A DNA stretch of 64,000 nucleotides from a bacterium. GTDB lineage: Bacteria; Chloroflexota; Dormibacteria; Dormibacterales; Dormibacteraceae. Position 1 is the first letter of the stretch. Each line of letters opens with the position of its first letter. The position numbers and the translations under genes are program-made. Under the pieces are notes generated by a model that saw only the letters and a list, made by a program, of their open reading frames with translations, had not been told where the DNA came from and did not search any database. Where the stretch lies: contig SCQL01000028.1 in the NCBI GenBank assembly GCA_004299235.1, positions 186,001 through 250,000 on the forward strand, written 5' to 3'. This document shows, one piece after another, positions 40,406 through 51,247 of this stretch.

Positions 40406-41983
40406 TCACTGCCTGACGAGCCCGGGGGCGCCTTTTCTCAGCACGAACTTCTGGATCTTGCCCGTGGCCGTCTTCGGCAGCTCGTCCACGAAGGTGACGC
40501 TGTGGGGGGCTTTGAAGTGGGCGAGCCGGTCGCGCGTGTAGGCGATCAGCTCAGGCTCCGTTGCGCTCGCGCCCGACTTCAGGACGACGAACGCATGCGG
40601 CGCCTCTCCCCACCTCTCGTGCGGCAGGCCGACGATCGCGGCTTCCTGCACCGCCGGGTGACGCAGCAGGACGCCCTCGACCTCCACGGATGAGATGTTC
40701 TCGCCGCCGCTGATGATCACGTCCTTGATGCGGTCTCGGATCTCCACGTAGCCATCCGGGTGCATGACCGCCGCATCTCCAGTGTGAAACCACCCGTCCC
40801 CCATCACCTTCTCGGTGGCTTCGGGGTCCCGGTAGTAACCCTCCATGATCACGTTGCCGCGGAACACGATCTCGCCGAGAGCCTGGCCGTCAGCCGGGAC
40901 GTCGTTCGCGCTGCTGTCGACCACGCGCAGCTCCCCCGCGGTGATCAGCTCCACACCCTGGCGTGCCTTGATGACGGCGCGTTCCGAGGCCGGCTTGCTC
41001 CGATGCTCCGGGCGAGGCTCGCAGATGGTCAGGAACGGCGACGTCTCCGTGAGCCCGTAGACCTGCGTCACCTCCCAGCCGAACTCTCCTTCCAGCCGTT
41101 CGATGGTGGCGGCGGCGGGCGCTGCGCCCGCGGTCACCACCTCGACGCCGGGCGGCACGTCTCCCCGCACGTCCGCCGGTGCGTTGGCGAGCGCGATCAG
41201 GATCGTGGGCGCGGCGCACAGCCACCCGACGCGCTCCTTGCGGATCAACTCGAAGACTCGTGGCGGTTCCACTTTCGGCAGGCAGATGTGCGTCCCTCCC
41301 ACCGCGGTCACGATCCACACGAACGTCCAGCCGTTGGCATGGAACATCGGCAGCGTCCACAGGTAGCGGTCGTCGACGCCCATACGCAGGTGCACCAGGG
41401 TGCCGACGACATTGGCCCATGCATTGCGATGCGTGATCATCACGCCCTTTGGCCTGGCCGTCGTGCCGCTCGTGTAGTTGAGCGACAGGAGGTCGCCCTC
41501 GTCGATCTCGGGTCGCTCGAATTCCGGCCCCGAGCCGGCGAGGAGGGCGTCGTACCCAAGCCAACCATTGCGCCCGCCCGCCTCGCCCAGGACGACGAAC
41601 CGCTCCACTCCGCCGAGCTGGTCGCGGACGCCGTCGACCGCCGCCACGTAGTCCGGGTGGACGCAGAGCACCCTGGCGCCCGAGTGCGAGGTGATGTAGA
41701 CGAAGTCCTCGGCCGTCAGCCGGTAGTTGATCGGGACGACCACCGCGCCGAGCTGCGGCACCGCATAGAAGGACTCGAGCTGCTCATGGGTGTTGGGGGC
41801 GATGTACGCGACGCGGTCACCCTTCTTCACCCCCATCCCCTGCAGCGCCGCGGACCACCTGTCGCACCGATCGAAGAACCGCTCGTACGTCAGGCGCAGG
41901 TCCCCGTCGACGACCGCCTCGCGATCCCCATAGAGCTTCCTCGAGCGACGCGCGAACTCAAGCGGCGTGAGCGGGGTCTCCAT
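40406..41983 (-). CDS. Fatty-acyl-CoA synthetase (long/medium-chain type)
   Basis: A 525-residue ANL enzyme. It has the AMP motif LNYTSGTTARPKGVMITH, A5 VYGLTETSPF, hinge FHTGDAAVMHPDGYVEIRDR and PKTATGKIQKFVL with the catalytic Lys. It activates carboxylic acids to CoA thioesters via acyl-adenylate. ATG 41983 is chosen because the conserved N-terminus METPLTPLEFARRSRKLYGDR starts there. It lies 16 bases downstream of the short hypothetical gene. Confidence 0.9.
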   Translation of the reverse strand: METPLTPLEFARRSRKLYGDREAVVDGDLRLTYERFFDRCDRWSAALQGMGVKKGDRVAYIAPNTHEQLESFYAVPQLGAVVVPINYRLTAEDFVYITSHSGARVLCVHPDYVAAVDGVRDQLGGVERFVVLGEAGGRNGWLGYDALLAGSGPEFERPEIDEGDLLSLNYTSGTTARPKGVMITHRNAWANVVGTLVHLRMGVDDRYLWTLPMFHANGWTFVWIVTAVGGTHICLPKVEPPRVFELIRKERVGWLCAAPTILIALANAPADVRGDVPPGVEVVTAGAAPAAATIERLEGEFGWEVTQVYGLTETSPFLTICEPRPEHRSKPASERAVIKARQGVELITAGELRVVDSSANDVPADGQALGEIVFRGNVIMEGYYRDPEATEKVMGDGWFHTGDAAVMHPDGYVEIRDRIKDVIISGGENISSVEVEGVLLRHPAVQEAAIVGLPHERWGEAPHAFVVLKSGASATEPELIAYTRDRLAHFKAPHSVTFVDELPKTATGKIQKFVLRKGAPGLVRQ

Positions 41984-41999
41984 CTGCGCCCTCCCGTGT

Positions 42000-42356
42000 T
42001 CATGAGTTGAGCAGCAGCGCGAAATCCGTGGTCTTGATGCCGCCCACGAACGCGCTGTGCGCCTTGGGTTCCAACTCCACCGATCGCTCGTACACGAACG
42101 CGTAGACATTCTCGAGCGTCCAGTCGCCATAGCCCTGGATCCGCAGCCCGTACCTCAGGCCTTCGTCCTTCCACCCCCGCTGGAACAGATCCGTGACGCG
42201 AGTGTAGATCGCCTTGAGGATCTCGAGCTGCATCGACAGCTCGGCTATGGTCTTCGGGTCGCCTTCCGCCGCGACCAGATGGTCGACCTGGGCCTCGAGG
42301 TCGGCGATCTCCTTCTGGTAGTCGTCCACCCTCACGACGAGTCTACCCCCGGCCAC
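42000..42356 (-). CDS. Hypothetical coiled-coil protein
   Basis: Up to 118 residues. GTG codons at 42356, 42335 and 42329 are possible starts, and the natural sequence seems to begin VRVDDYQKEIADLEAQVDHL, a heptad-like coiled coil. The rest (ILKAIYTRVTDLFQRGWKDEG, GDWTLENVYAFVYERSVE) is soluble and helical. No family recognised. It lies between hppA and the acyl-CoA synthetase on the same strand, after a hairpin. Confidence 0.6.
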   Translation of the reverse strand: MAGGRLVVRVDDYQKEIADLEAQVDHLVAAEGDPKTIAELSMQLEILKAIYTRVTDLFQRGWKDEGLRYGLRIQGYGDWTLENVYAFVYERSVELEPKAHSAFVGGIKTTDFALLLNS

Positions 42357-42368
42357 AGGCCTGGCGAG

Positions 42369-42397
42369 AGCCCTCGACGACGACGTCGTCGAGGGCT
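42369..42397 (-). terminator. Perfect hairpin downstream of hppA, possible terminator
   Basis: A perfect 14-base-pair inverted repeat with a one-base centre (arms AGCCCTCGACGACG and its complement) starts 16 bases after the hppA stop. There is no T tract on either side, so it may be a U-tract-less terminator or an mRNA-stabilising hairpin. Confidence 0.5.
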
Positions 42398-42412
42398 TCC
42401 TGCCGGGTCTCT

Positions 42413-44446
<2,034 letters not shown>

Positions 44447-44526
44447 CTAACTGCGCAACCTCTCCCTCTTCACGCGGTCCGAAAGTTTTTGCCGCGGAGC
44501 GATAGGTTACCCGAACCGGGGTTTTG

Positions 44527-45885
44527 CTAGCCGGCCACGCGCCGCCTCCACCACACCATCACGCCGCCCAGAGCCATCAATCCGGGCAGCAGGAGCACGG
44601 TGATGAAGATGATCGTGCTCTGGTCCTGCTGAGTCAGCGCAAGGGACAGGGCGCGTCCGGATTTTGGCGGCAGGGAGATGAGCGAATCCTGTCCCGCCAG
44701 CCACTGAAAGGAACCCAGCGCCAGCTCGAGATTGGCGTCACTGCTGTTCGGCGGCAGGACCCGATTCTCCGCAAACGCCGTCGTGCCGACGATCACGATT
44801 CGCGTCTTCCTGTCGCCGGACGGCCTCTCGAGAGCCTCCATGATGGTGAACGGCCCGGCGGCGTCGCCCGTCTGTTTCTGCAGGGCCTGGCGTGGAGCGG
44901 TGATCGCGTACGACCGGCTCGTCGTCGTCCCGATCGCGACCACCGCAGCGGCAGCATCAGGTGTCCCGACGATCGCCGTGGTCTGCGGAAAGAACGACAC
45001 CACACCCTGGATGTCCCTGGTGATCGGAGAGGTCCCGTACGCGAATACGGCCGGCGTCAACGCGTCGAAGGCGCGTGACGCATCGGGTTCGACGACGAGC
45101 GCACCCGAGAAGGCGAGCCCGTAAGGCTTCAAGACATCGCTCAGGGATTGCGTTACCGCCGGCTGTGCCGCCCAGGGGTCGGCGGCGATCAGCAGGCCAC
45201 CGCCCGCCTCGAGGTAGGCGTCGAGCGCCCCGACCGCCGGCGCCGGCAGCGCGACGGTGGAGCCGACGAGAGCGACCTCGTCGCATTCAGAGGGGATGGA
45301 CGGCACCTCGGAGAGGAGCACTTCTTTGATCGCGAAGTTGTTCCTGGCCAGGATGTCGGCGACTCCGGAGTAGCCCGAGCTCTGGTTGGTCTCGGTGAGA
45401 CTGCGGCCACCGGCGCCGATCGCCCAGCAGACCACGGGCACGTGGTTGGACTCGAGCTTGATCAACGCCGACGTGAAGTCCTGCTCCGTCTGCAACGCCG
45501 GCGAGAGCAGCTGCGTCCTGCCCCGCAGGTCGAGGACCAGGGTACCGGGCTCCTTGACCGCGTACTTCCTCACGTCGGCGACGTCGGTGTCGTAGTTCTC
45601 GGCGCGATAGACCACGTGAGCGCTCTGCGCCTGGTAGAGGCCGACCAGCGACTCCGCCTCGGTCTGGCCGTTGCCGGCGCCCGCTCGGTAAAGACCGATC
45701 ACCTGGAGGTCCGCGCTCAGCCGCTTCGCGGAGAGCACCGATTGCGGCGAGAGCGTGTTGATCCCGCTGCGAGTCAGGTCCCAGGCCTGCGCCCCGCGTG
45801 AGGCGATCACGTTCAGAGCCACCAGCGCGCCCAGGACCGATGCCGTCACCAGCAAGCTCACGAAGCCGGAGCGGATGCGCTTCAC
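44527..45885 (-). CDS. GldG-like ABC exporter auxiliary protein
   Basis: A 452-residue protein. One N-terminal membrane segment (LLVTASVLGALVALNVIAS) and one near the C-terminus (IIFITVLLLPGLMALGGVMVWWRRR) flank a large extracytoplasmic domain of the GldG/ABC_transp_aux type. It has DLTRSGINTLSPQSV near 36 and LEAGGGLLIAADP near 230. It overlaps the permease gene by 4 bases. With the ATPase and permease it forms a GldAFG-like three-gene operon, whose substrate in non-gliding bacteria is unknown. Confidence 0.82.
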   Translation of the reverse strand: MKRIRSGFVSLLVTASVLGALVALNVIASRGAQAWDLTRSGINTLSPQSVLSAKRLSADLQVIGLYRAGAGNGQTEAESLVGLYQAQSAHVVYRAENYDTDVADVRKYAVKEPGTLVLDLRGRTQLLSPALQTEQDFTSALIKLESNHVPVVCWAIGAGGRSLTETNQSSGYSGVADILARNNFAIKEVLLSEVPSIPSECDEVALVGSTVALPAPAVGALDAYLEAGGGLLIAADPWAAQPAVTQSLSDVLKPYGLAFSGALVVEPDASRAFDALTPAVFAYGTSPITRDIQGVVSFFPQTTAIVGTPDAAAAVVAIGTTTSRSYAITAPRQALQKQTGDAAGPFTIMEALERPSGDRKTRIVIVGTTAFAENRVLPPNSSDANLELALGSFQWLAGQDSLISLPPKSGRALSLALTQQDQSTIIFITVLLLPGLMALGGVMVWWRRRVAG

Positions 45886-46658
45886 CGCCAGCGCCTCGAC
45901 TCGAGCAGCCGGGTGGTCAGGAACAGCGCGGCGGCGGCCAGGCTCAGGAAGTAGAGCGTGTCCTTCAGCGTCACCGTGCCCAGGCTGAACGACTGATAGC
46001 GGTTGTAGCCGCCGGCGTACTCGTACAGCCGGCTGGCCGGCGGTTGGGTGAACAGGCCGAGCAGGGCGCCCGCGTACCAGATCAGGAGCAGGATGCCGAG
46101 AGCGACGAAGAAGGCCACGATCTGATTGCGCGTGAGGCTCGAGGCGAGGACGCCGATGGCGATCGCGGCGGCGCCGACCAGCAGCAGCCCGACGTAGGTC
46201 GCCGCCATCAGGCCCAGGTCAAGAGCGCCGAGGTGGCCGGGAACGTAGACCGCGAGCACGCCCACGTACAGCAGCGTGGTCGCGATCAGCAGCACGTAGA
46301 AGCTGAAGGCGCCGAGCCACTTGCCGGCAGTCAGCTCCCAGTCGCGGACGGGTGAAGTGAGCATCAGCTCGAGGGTTCCCTGGCCGCGCTCCTCCGCGAA
46401 CACCCGCATCGTGATCAGCGGGATGACGATCAGCATCAAGAAGCTGGTGATGACCCCGAAGACGCCGTCCATCGTCGCCTGCCGGCCGCCAAGCACCGGC
46501 GCGATGAAACCGAAGCCCGAGACCAGGAAGGTGAAGACAGCCGCCACCACCCAACCCACGGGCGAGACGAAAAGCGCCATCAGCTCCCGGCGTGCGATCG
46601 CGCCGACGTTGAGGATCCCGGTGCGCCACACCAACGCATGGACCGAGTCGGAGGTCAT
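45882..46658 (-). CDS. ABC-2 type permease (GldF-like)
   Basis: A 258-residue protein with six hydrophobic segments and the family motif MRVFAEERGQGTLELMLTSPVRDWELTAGKW (here in two parts: MRVFAEERGQGTLELM and LTSPVRDWELTAGKW) after the second segment. This is typical of ABC-2 permeases such as GldF and NosY. It overlaps both neighbours by 4 bases, which implies tightly coupled synthesis of the exporter subunits. Confidence 0.88.
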   Translation of the reverse strand: MTSDSVHALVWRTGILNVGAIARRELMALFVSPVGWVVAAVFTFLVSGFGFIAPVLGGRQATMDGVFGVITSFLMLIVIPLITMRVFAEERGQGTLELMLTSPVRDWELTAGKWLGAFSFYVLLIATTLLYVGVLAVYVPGHLGALDLGLMAATYVGLLLVGAAAIAIGVLASSLTRNQIVAFFVALGILLLIWYAGALLGLFTQPPASRLYEYAGGYNRYQSFSLGTVTLKDTLYFLSLAAAALFLTTRLLESRRWR

Positions 46659-47602
46659 CGCGGCTCTTCGGTCGTGAGGCTGAGGAACACTTCTTCGAGG
46701 CTCAGCGTCCGCGCCTGCAGCTCGCGCAGGCCGAATCCGCCCTCCACCGCCGCCCGCGCGAGCTCGTCACGCAGGTCCGCCTTCGCGGCGGCGACCACCA
46801 CGCGCCACAGGCCCTCTCCCGCCTGGGTGATGCTCAAGCCCTCCACGCCTGGCACGGCACGAAGCCGGATATCGATCTCCGGCCCATCGCCCTGCACCAG
46901 CATCTCGACCTCGTGGCCTTGGGCGCCGCCGATCCGTTCCGCCAGCCTGGCGGGCGTGTCATCCGCGACCAGTCGGCCCTGGTTGATGATCAGCACCCGC
47001 TCGCAGGTGGCCGCAACCTCGGGCAGGATGTGGCTCGAGAGGATCACCGTGTGCTGCCGGCCGAGCTCGGTGATGAGGTCGCGGGTTTCACGGGTCTGCG
47101 CCGGGTCGAGGCCCGCGGTCGGTTCGTCGAGGATCAGCACCTCGGGGTCGTGAACGATCGCCTGGGCCAGGCCGACCCGCTGGCGCAGCCCGCGTGACAG
47201 ACGCCCGATGACCTCCCGGCGGCGGTCCGCAAGGCCGCAGACGTCCACCGCGTGGTCGACACGCTGCCTGCGCTTCGAGGGCGCCACTCCGCGCAGCCGG
47301 CACATCAGGTCGAGGAACCCCGTGACGCGCATCTCCTTGTAGAGAGGAGTCGTCTCCGGCAGGTATCCGATCCGCCGCCTGACCTCCAGCGAGTGGTCGA
47401 AGACGTCGAAGCCCGCGATGGTCGCGGTGCCCGAGCTGGCGCCCAGATAGCCGGTCAGGATCCGCATGGTCGTCGACTTGCCCGCCCCGTTCGGTCCGAG
47501 AAAGCCGAGGACCTGGCCGCGTGGGACCGAGAAGGTGACGTCCTGGATCGCGGGGCGTTCGGCGTAATACCTGGTCAGCCCCTGGACCTCGATCAAAGCC
47601 AT
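46655..47602 (-). CDS. ABC-2 type exporter ATPase (GldA-like)
   Basis: A 315-residue ABC ATPase from ATG 47602. It has Walker A GPNGAGKST, Q-loop GYLPETTPLYKEM, signature LSRGLRQRVGLAQAI, Walker B VLILDEPTAGLDPAQ and the switch His in VILSSHILPEV. The C-terminal about 90 residues are the extra domain of ABC-2 exporter ATPases. It drives the GldF/GldG-like partners encoded next. Confidence 0.92.
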   Translation of the reverse strand: MALIEVQGLTRYYAERPAIQDVTFSVPRGQVLGFLGPNGAGKSTTMRILTGYLGASSGTATIAGFDVFDHSLEVRRRIGYLPETTPLYKEMRVTGFLDLMCRLRGVAPSKRRQRVDHAVDVCGLADRRREVIGRLSRGLRQRVGLAQAIVHDPEVLILDEPTAGLDPAQTRETRDLITELGRQHTVILSSHILPEVAATCERVLIINQGRLVADDTPARLAERIGGAQGHEVEMLVQGDGPEIDIRLRAVPGVEGLSITQAGEGLWRVVVAAAKADLRDELARAAVEGGFGLRELQARTLSLEEVFLSLTTEEPR

Positions 47603-47655
47603 TGGAATTGTAGGCACGCGACCGCCACACGCCTCGACGCCGCGGACGCGTCCCC

Positions 47656-47934
47656 TCAGCCGGTCAGGTCAAAGTCGTCGAGGCCGCCGGCGGCCGGCGA
47701 CCAGTCGTCATCGACTCGCGCGACGCGCGCCATGGCCGGGCCGTGCTCGGCGGCGCGCCTGAGCTGCTCCAGCTCGGACCGCCGGCCCTCGGCGACGAAC
47801 TCCACCGTGCCGTCGTCGCGGTTCCTCACCCAGCCGCGCAGGCCGAGCTGGGTGGCCTTGCGCATCAGGAACCAGCGGAAACCGACGCCCTGGACGTCGC
47901 CGTGCACGACGCCATGCAGCCGCTCCGCGTCCAC
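47656..47934 (-). CDS. acyP: Acylphosphatase
   Basis: A 92-residue protein of the acylphosphatase family. The catalytic Arg lies in GDVQGVGFRWF and the catalytic Asn in GWVRNRDDGTVEF, both at the usual positions (about 20 and 38). It hydrolyses acyl phosphates such as carbamoyl- or acetyl-phosphate. Stand-alone, between the Gld-like operon and the CinA-like gene. Confidence 0.92.
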   Translation of the reverse strand: MDAERLHGVVHGDVQGVGFRWFLMRKATQLGLRGWVRNRDDGTVEFVAEGRRSELEQLRRAAEHGPAMARVARVDDDWSPAAGGLDDFDLTG

Positions 47935-47997
47935 CCGTCGAGCGTATTCCTTCGGCGAGACGGCAGGGTGCTCGGCTCAACCCGGCAGAGCGGTTGT

Positions 47998-48003
47998 TAT
48001 ATG
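47998..48003 (+). promoter_or_regulatory. -10 box 8 bases from the CinA-like start (leaderless candidate)
   Basis: TATATG at 47998-48003 is followed by 8 bases (GTCCCGCC is part of these) and then ATG 48012, with no ribosome site. The arrangement matches the leaderless promoter at 30259-30287. No clear -35 is seen. Confidence 0.4.
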
Positions 48004-48011
48004 GTCCCGCC

Positions 48012-48773
48012 ATGAGCGTTTCTAGCATCGTTGCCGTCGGCGACGAGCTGGTCGGCGGCTTCACGCTCGACACCAACTCCCACTGGCTTGCCGAGCGCCT
48101 GCGCCTGCTGGGCTTCCCGGCCAAGCGGATCACCGCGATCCGCGACCGGCCGCCGGAGATCGTGCGGCAGGTGCGCCTCGAGCTGGACGACTCCGACGTG
48201 TCGCACATCTTCTGCTGCGGCGGGCTGGGCCCCACCCCGGACGACCGCACGTTCGCCTCGCTGGCCGAGGCCCTGGGTCGCGAACTCGTGATCTGGGAGG
48301 AGACCCGGGCGCGGATCGAGCGCCGGGTGCAGCGGATGCACGAGGCTGGGCTCCTGGATTCGCCGGAGCTGACGGAGGGCAACCTTCGCATGTCCCGCAT
48401 CCCGGCCGGCCCGGCTTGGGTCTTCAAGAACCGGCGCGGGATGGCCCCGGGCGTCGTCTACGAATCGAACGGCAAACGCATCTTCGTCCTGCCCGGCGTG
48501 CCGTTGGAGCTGAAGGGCATCTTCACCGAGGAGCTGGAACCCCAGTTCCTGTCCGACGGGGCCGCGGCGACGGTGCGCGAGCTTCGTTTCAGCTTTGCCG
48601 TGGAAGCGCGCTTCTACCCGCTCATGCGGGAGCTCGAGGAGACCTTCCCGGACGTCTCCGTCGGCTCGTATCCCAATTTCGAGACCAAAGAGCTGGTCAT
48701 CCGGTGCCTCGGCAGCGACGCCAAGCGGGTCGAGGAGGTCCTGGAGGTCGTGCGGCGCCGGGCTCCGAGATGA
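48012..48773 (+). CDS. CinA-type molybdopterin-binding-domain protein
   Basis: A 253-residue protein with the MoaB/Mog-like fold of CinA N-terminal domains. VAVGDELVGGFTLDTNSHW is at the N-terminus, GGLGPTPDDRTFASLAEAL lies near 75, and KRIFVLPGVPLELKGIF near 160. CinA proteins include ADP-ribose pyrophosphatases and NMN deamidases. The C-terminal deamidase domain is absent, as in many stand-alone relatives. It converges on the sigma factor gene with a one-base gap. Confidence 0.87.
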   Translation: MSVSSIVAVGDELVGGFTLDTNSHWLAERLRLLGFPAKRITAIRDRPPEIVRQVRLELDDSDVSHIFCCGGLGPTPDDRTFASLAEALGRELVIWEETRARIERRVQRMHEAGLLDSPELTEGNLRMSRIPAGPAWVFKNRRGMAPGVVYESNGKRIFVLPGVPLELKGIFTEELEPQFLSDGAAATVRELRFSFAVEARFYPLMRELEETFPDVSVGSYPNFETKELVIRCLGSDAKRVEEVLEVVRRRAPR

Positions 48774-48774
48774 G

Positions 48775-50055
48775 TCAGCGCTGAGCCTGGCCGCCGAGCT
48801 TGCGCGCCAGCAGCGATCGCTCGGCCGGGTTCGAGCAGAGCTCGAGGGCGCGGCACCGAGCCGCTCGCGCCAGTGCAGGTTCGCCCAGCTGGTCGAGCAG
48901 CTCGGCCCGAGCCGAATGGAAGAGGTGGTATTCGCTCAGCGCGATGGCCAGGTCGTTGACCTCTCCGAGCGCGACCTCCGGTCCCGCGATTTGACTCAAG
49001 GCGATGGCCCGGTTCAGCCGGATCACCGGGCCGTCCGACGTCCGCAGCAGCGCGTCGTACAGGAGGATGATCTGGCGCCAGTCAGTCTGCTCCCAAGTCG
49101 CGGCTTCGGAGTGCAGCGCCGCGATTGCCGCCTGGAGCTGGTACGGGCCCGGTGAATGCATTGAGCCTGCTCGATCGAGGACCGCGATCCCATCCGCGAT
49201 GGCCGCTTGGTCCCACAGCCGGCGATCCTGGTCCGGCAAGAGCACCAAGTCGCCGGCGGCATCGAAGCGCGCCCCGGCGCGCGCCAGGCTGAGCTGCATC
49301 AGGGCGAGCAGTCCGAGCACCTCAGCCTGGTCGGGCATGAGGGTCGCGACCAGGCGGGTGAGCCACAGGGCGTCCTCAGCGAGATCGCGGCGCATGGCCA
49401 CCGAGGCGCCGCGGCTCAGGTGGCCCTCGTTGAACATCAGGTAGAGGACCGCAAGCACGGCTTCCAGCCGCGCGGCCAGCTCCTCGCCCTGCGGCACGCG
49501 GTATGGGATGTTAGCGGCCACGATCTTGCGCTTCGCCCGCACGATTCGCTGCGCCATCGTCACCTCCGAGACGAGAAAGGCGGCGGCGATCTCGGTGGTG
49601 GTGAACCCGACGACCGCACGCAGGGTCAGCGCCACCTGCGCCTCGGCCGACAGCGCAGGGTGGCAGCACGTGAAGATCAGGCGCAGGCGATCATCGGCTT
49701 CGGCAGGCTCAGCCGGCAAGGTGGAACGCTCCAGCAGGCGGACCTTCTCGGCGTAGCGCTGGTCGCGCCGCAGGATGTCGATGGCGCGCCGTTTCGCCGT
49801 GGTCATGAGCCAGGCTCCGGGTTTGGCCGGGATGCCTTGCTCCGGCCATTTCTCCAGCGCCGCCACCAGGCTGTCCTGCACGACCTCTTCGGCGAGGTCG
49901 AAATCGCCGATGAGACGCACCAGGGCACCGGTCAGCCGGCCCGCCTCCTCGCGGAAGACGGTCGCGACAGCCGCGGCTGTGCCGGTGGTCCTCGCCGTCA
50001 GTGCGCCGGGTGATCCACAACCGGCCGGACCTCGACCGTGCTCCCGCCAGGCCAT
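48775..50055 (-). CDS. ECF42-type RNA polymerase sigma factor with C-terminal extension
   Basis: An approximately 405-426-residue sigma factor. Sigma-2 region: FREEAGRLTGALVRLIGDFDLAEEVVQDSLVAALEKWP (parts FREEAGRLTGALVRLIGDF and LAEEVVQDSLVAAL). Sigma-4 region: LTLRAVVGFTTTEIAAAFLV with TMAQRIVRAKRKI. A long helical extension (about 190 residues) follows, with AALYDALL-like and GPVIRLNRAIALSQIAGPEVAL repeats of TPR type. This is the ECF42 architecture, which is typically linked to YCII/DGPF genes, as here. The exact start is uncertain: the frame is open into the YCII gene and lacks a clear ribosome site. Confidence 0.88.
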   Translation of the reverse strand: MAWREHGRGPAGCGSPGALTARTTGTAAAVATVFREEAGRLTGALVRLIGDFDLAEEVVQDSLVAALEKWPEQGIPAKPGAWLMTTAKRRAIDILRRDQRYAEKVRLLERSTLPAEPAEADDRLRLIFTCCHPALSAEAQVALTLRAVVGFTTTEIAAAFLVSEVTMAQRIVRAKRKIVAANIPYRVPQGEELAARLEAVLAVLYLMFNEGHLSRGASVAMRRDLAEDALWLTRLVATLMPDQAEVLGLLALMQLSLARAGARFDAAGDLVLLPDQDRRLWDQAAIADGIAVLDRAGSMHSPGPYQLQAAIAALHSEAATWEQTDWRQIILLYDALLRTSDGPVIRLNRAIALSQIAGPEVALGEVNDLAIALSEYHLFHSARAELLDQLGEPALARAARCRALELCSNPAERSLLARKLGGQAQR

Positions 50056-50357
50056 GACTTGGCGAGAGCCAGGGCTTCGTCGAGATCCTTCACCTCCACG
50101 ATGGCGAAGCCGCCGATGACCTCCTTGGCCTCGATGAAGGGCCCGTCCGTGACGACCGGTCGGCCGTTCTTGAAGCGCACCGTGGTCGCGGTGCCAGGTC
50201 CCTGGAGCTCCTCACCGCCGACGATCTTGCCGGCACGCCCGTGGTCTTCAAACCACTGGCCGACCTTCGCATAGGCGGCCCGCATCTCCTCTCGGGTCTG
50301 GCTGTCCCACTGCTCCTGCTCTTCCATCGTCCCGGTGAACATGAGGACGTACTTCAT
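49998..50357 (-). CDS. YCII-related (DGPF) protein
   Basis: A 119-residue YCII/DGPF-domain protein. It starts MKYVLMFTGTMEEQEQWD and contains VTDGPFIEAKEVIGGFAIVEVKDLDEALALAK, with the DGPF motif (about 68-71). ATG 50357 has GGAGG about 8 bases upstream, which decides it against the TTG two codons earlier. It is cotranscribed with and upstream of the ECF42 sigma gene, overlapping it; the pairing is well known though the function of the YCII protein is not. Confidence 0.9.
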   Translation of the reverse strand: MKYVLMFTGTMEEQEQWDSQTREEMRAAYAKVGQWFEDHGRAGKIVGGEELQGPGTATTVRFKNGRPVVTDGPFIEAKEVIGGFAIVEVKDLDEALALAKSWPGGSTVEVRPVVDHPAH

Positions 50358-50442
50358 TGCCAACCTCCAACCAGAGCGGTCAATTGCGCCGCTTCACACA
50401 TACGACGAGCAGCCTGGGCTGGAATCGACACTCTGCGATGTT

Positions 50443-51243
50443 TCAGGCGCCTGTGAACTCGGGCTCCTGCTTGCTGAGGAACGACATGATCCCGATGGCG
50501 GCGTCGGTGCTCAGGGCGGCGCGCGCAAAGTTGCGCGCCTCGATGTCGAGCGCCTCATCCAGCGGCAGGTCGTAGCCCCGATTCACCGCGTCCTTGATCA
50601 TCGCGATCGCGAACGTCGCCATCCTGGCCAGCCTGGCGGCCAGCTCGTCGACGGCGGCATGGAAGTCGCCGGGCGAGACGGCTTGGTCGACCCACCCCAC
50701 CGCCTCCGCCTCCCGGGCCGACAGGCGCGTCGACTCGATGAGGTAGGGCATCGCCCTCGCCTTGCCGATCAGGCGGGGCAGTCGCTGAGTCCCGCCCGCG
50801 CCGGGGATGATCCCGAGCGAGGACTCGGTCTGGCCGATCCGCGAGCGGCCGTCTTCGACCATGACCCTGTAGTCACAACACAGGGCGAGCTCGCTGCCGC
50901 CCCCCTGGGCGTGGCCGTTGATGGCGGCGATGACGGGCTTGGGGCAGCGCTCGATCGCGGCGTAGTGCTGGTTGATCCGCTTCATGAAGTTCGTGATCTG
51001 GTCGACCGCATCGGGCGCCGCCCTGTCGAACGTGGCGAGCGAGGTGAGGTCCGCGCCCACGCTGAAGTACCTGTCGTACTCGGAGGCGAGCACGACGACC
51101 CGGACCGCGGGATCCTCGCCGAGCTCGGCGAACGCGGCTCCCAGCTCCAGCATCAGGTCCTCGGCAATGGCGTTGATGCCCTTGCGGTGCATGACGACGC
51201 GAGCCGTCGCGCCCTCTCGCCTGACGTCGACGAGCTCACCCAC
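50443..51243 (-). CDS. Enoyl-CoA hydratase/isomerase family protein
   Basis: A 266-residue crotonase-fold protein. The oxyanion-hole strands are FSVGADLTSLATF (about 60) and NGHAQGGGSELALCCDYRV (about 107). The hydratase Glu is expected in SSLGIIPGAGGTQRLPRL (about 137-154), where Gly occupies the usual first Glu position and Glu precedes (TESSLG). It acts on CoA thioesters in beta-oxidation-type pathways. GTG 51243 begins 4 bases after the SDR stop. Last gene of a five-gene operon. Confidence 0.88.
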   Translation of the reverse strand: MGELVDVRREGATARVVMHRKGINAIAEDLMLELGAAFAELGEDPAVRVVVLASEYDRYFSVGADLTSLATFDRAAPDAVDQITNFMKRINQHYAAIERCPKPVIAAINGHAQGGGSELALCCDYRVMVEDGRSRIGQTESSLGIIPGAGGTQRLPRLIGKARAMPYLIESTRLSAREAEAVGWVDQAVSPGDFHAAVDELAARLARMATFAIAMIKDAVNRGYDLPLDEALDIEARNFARAALSTDAAIGIMSFLSKQEPEFTGA

Positions 51244-51247
51244 GGTA

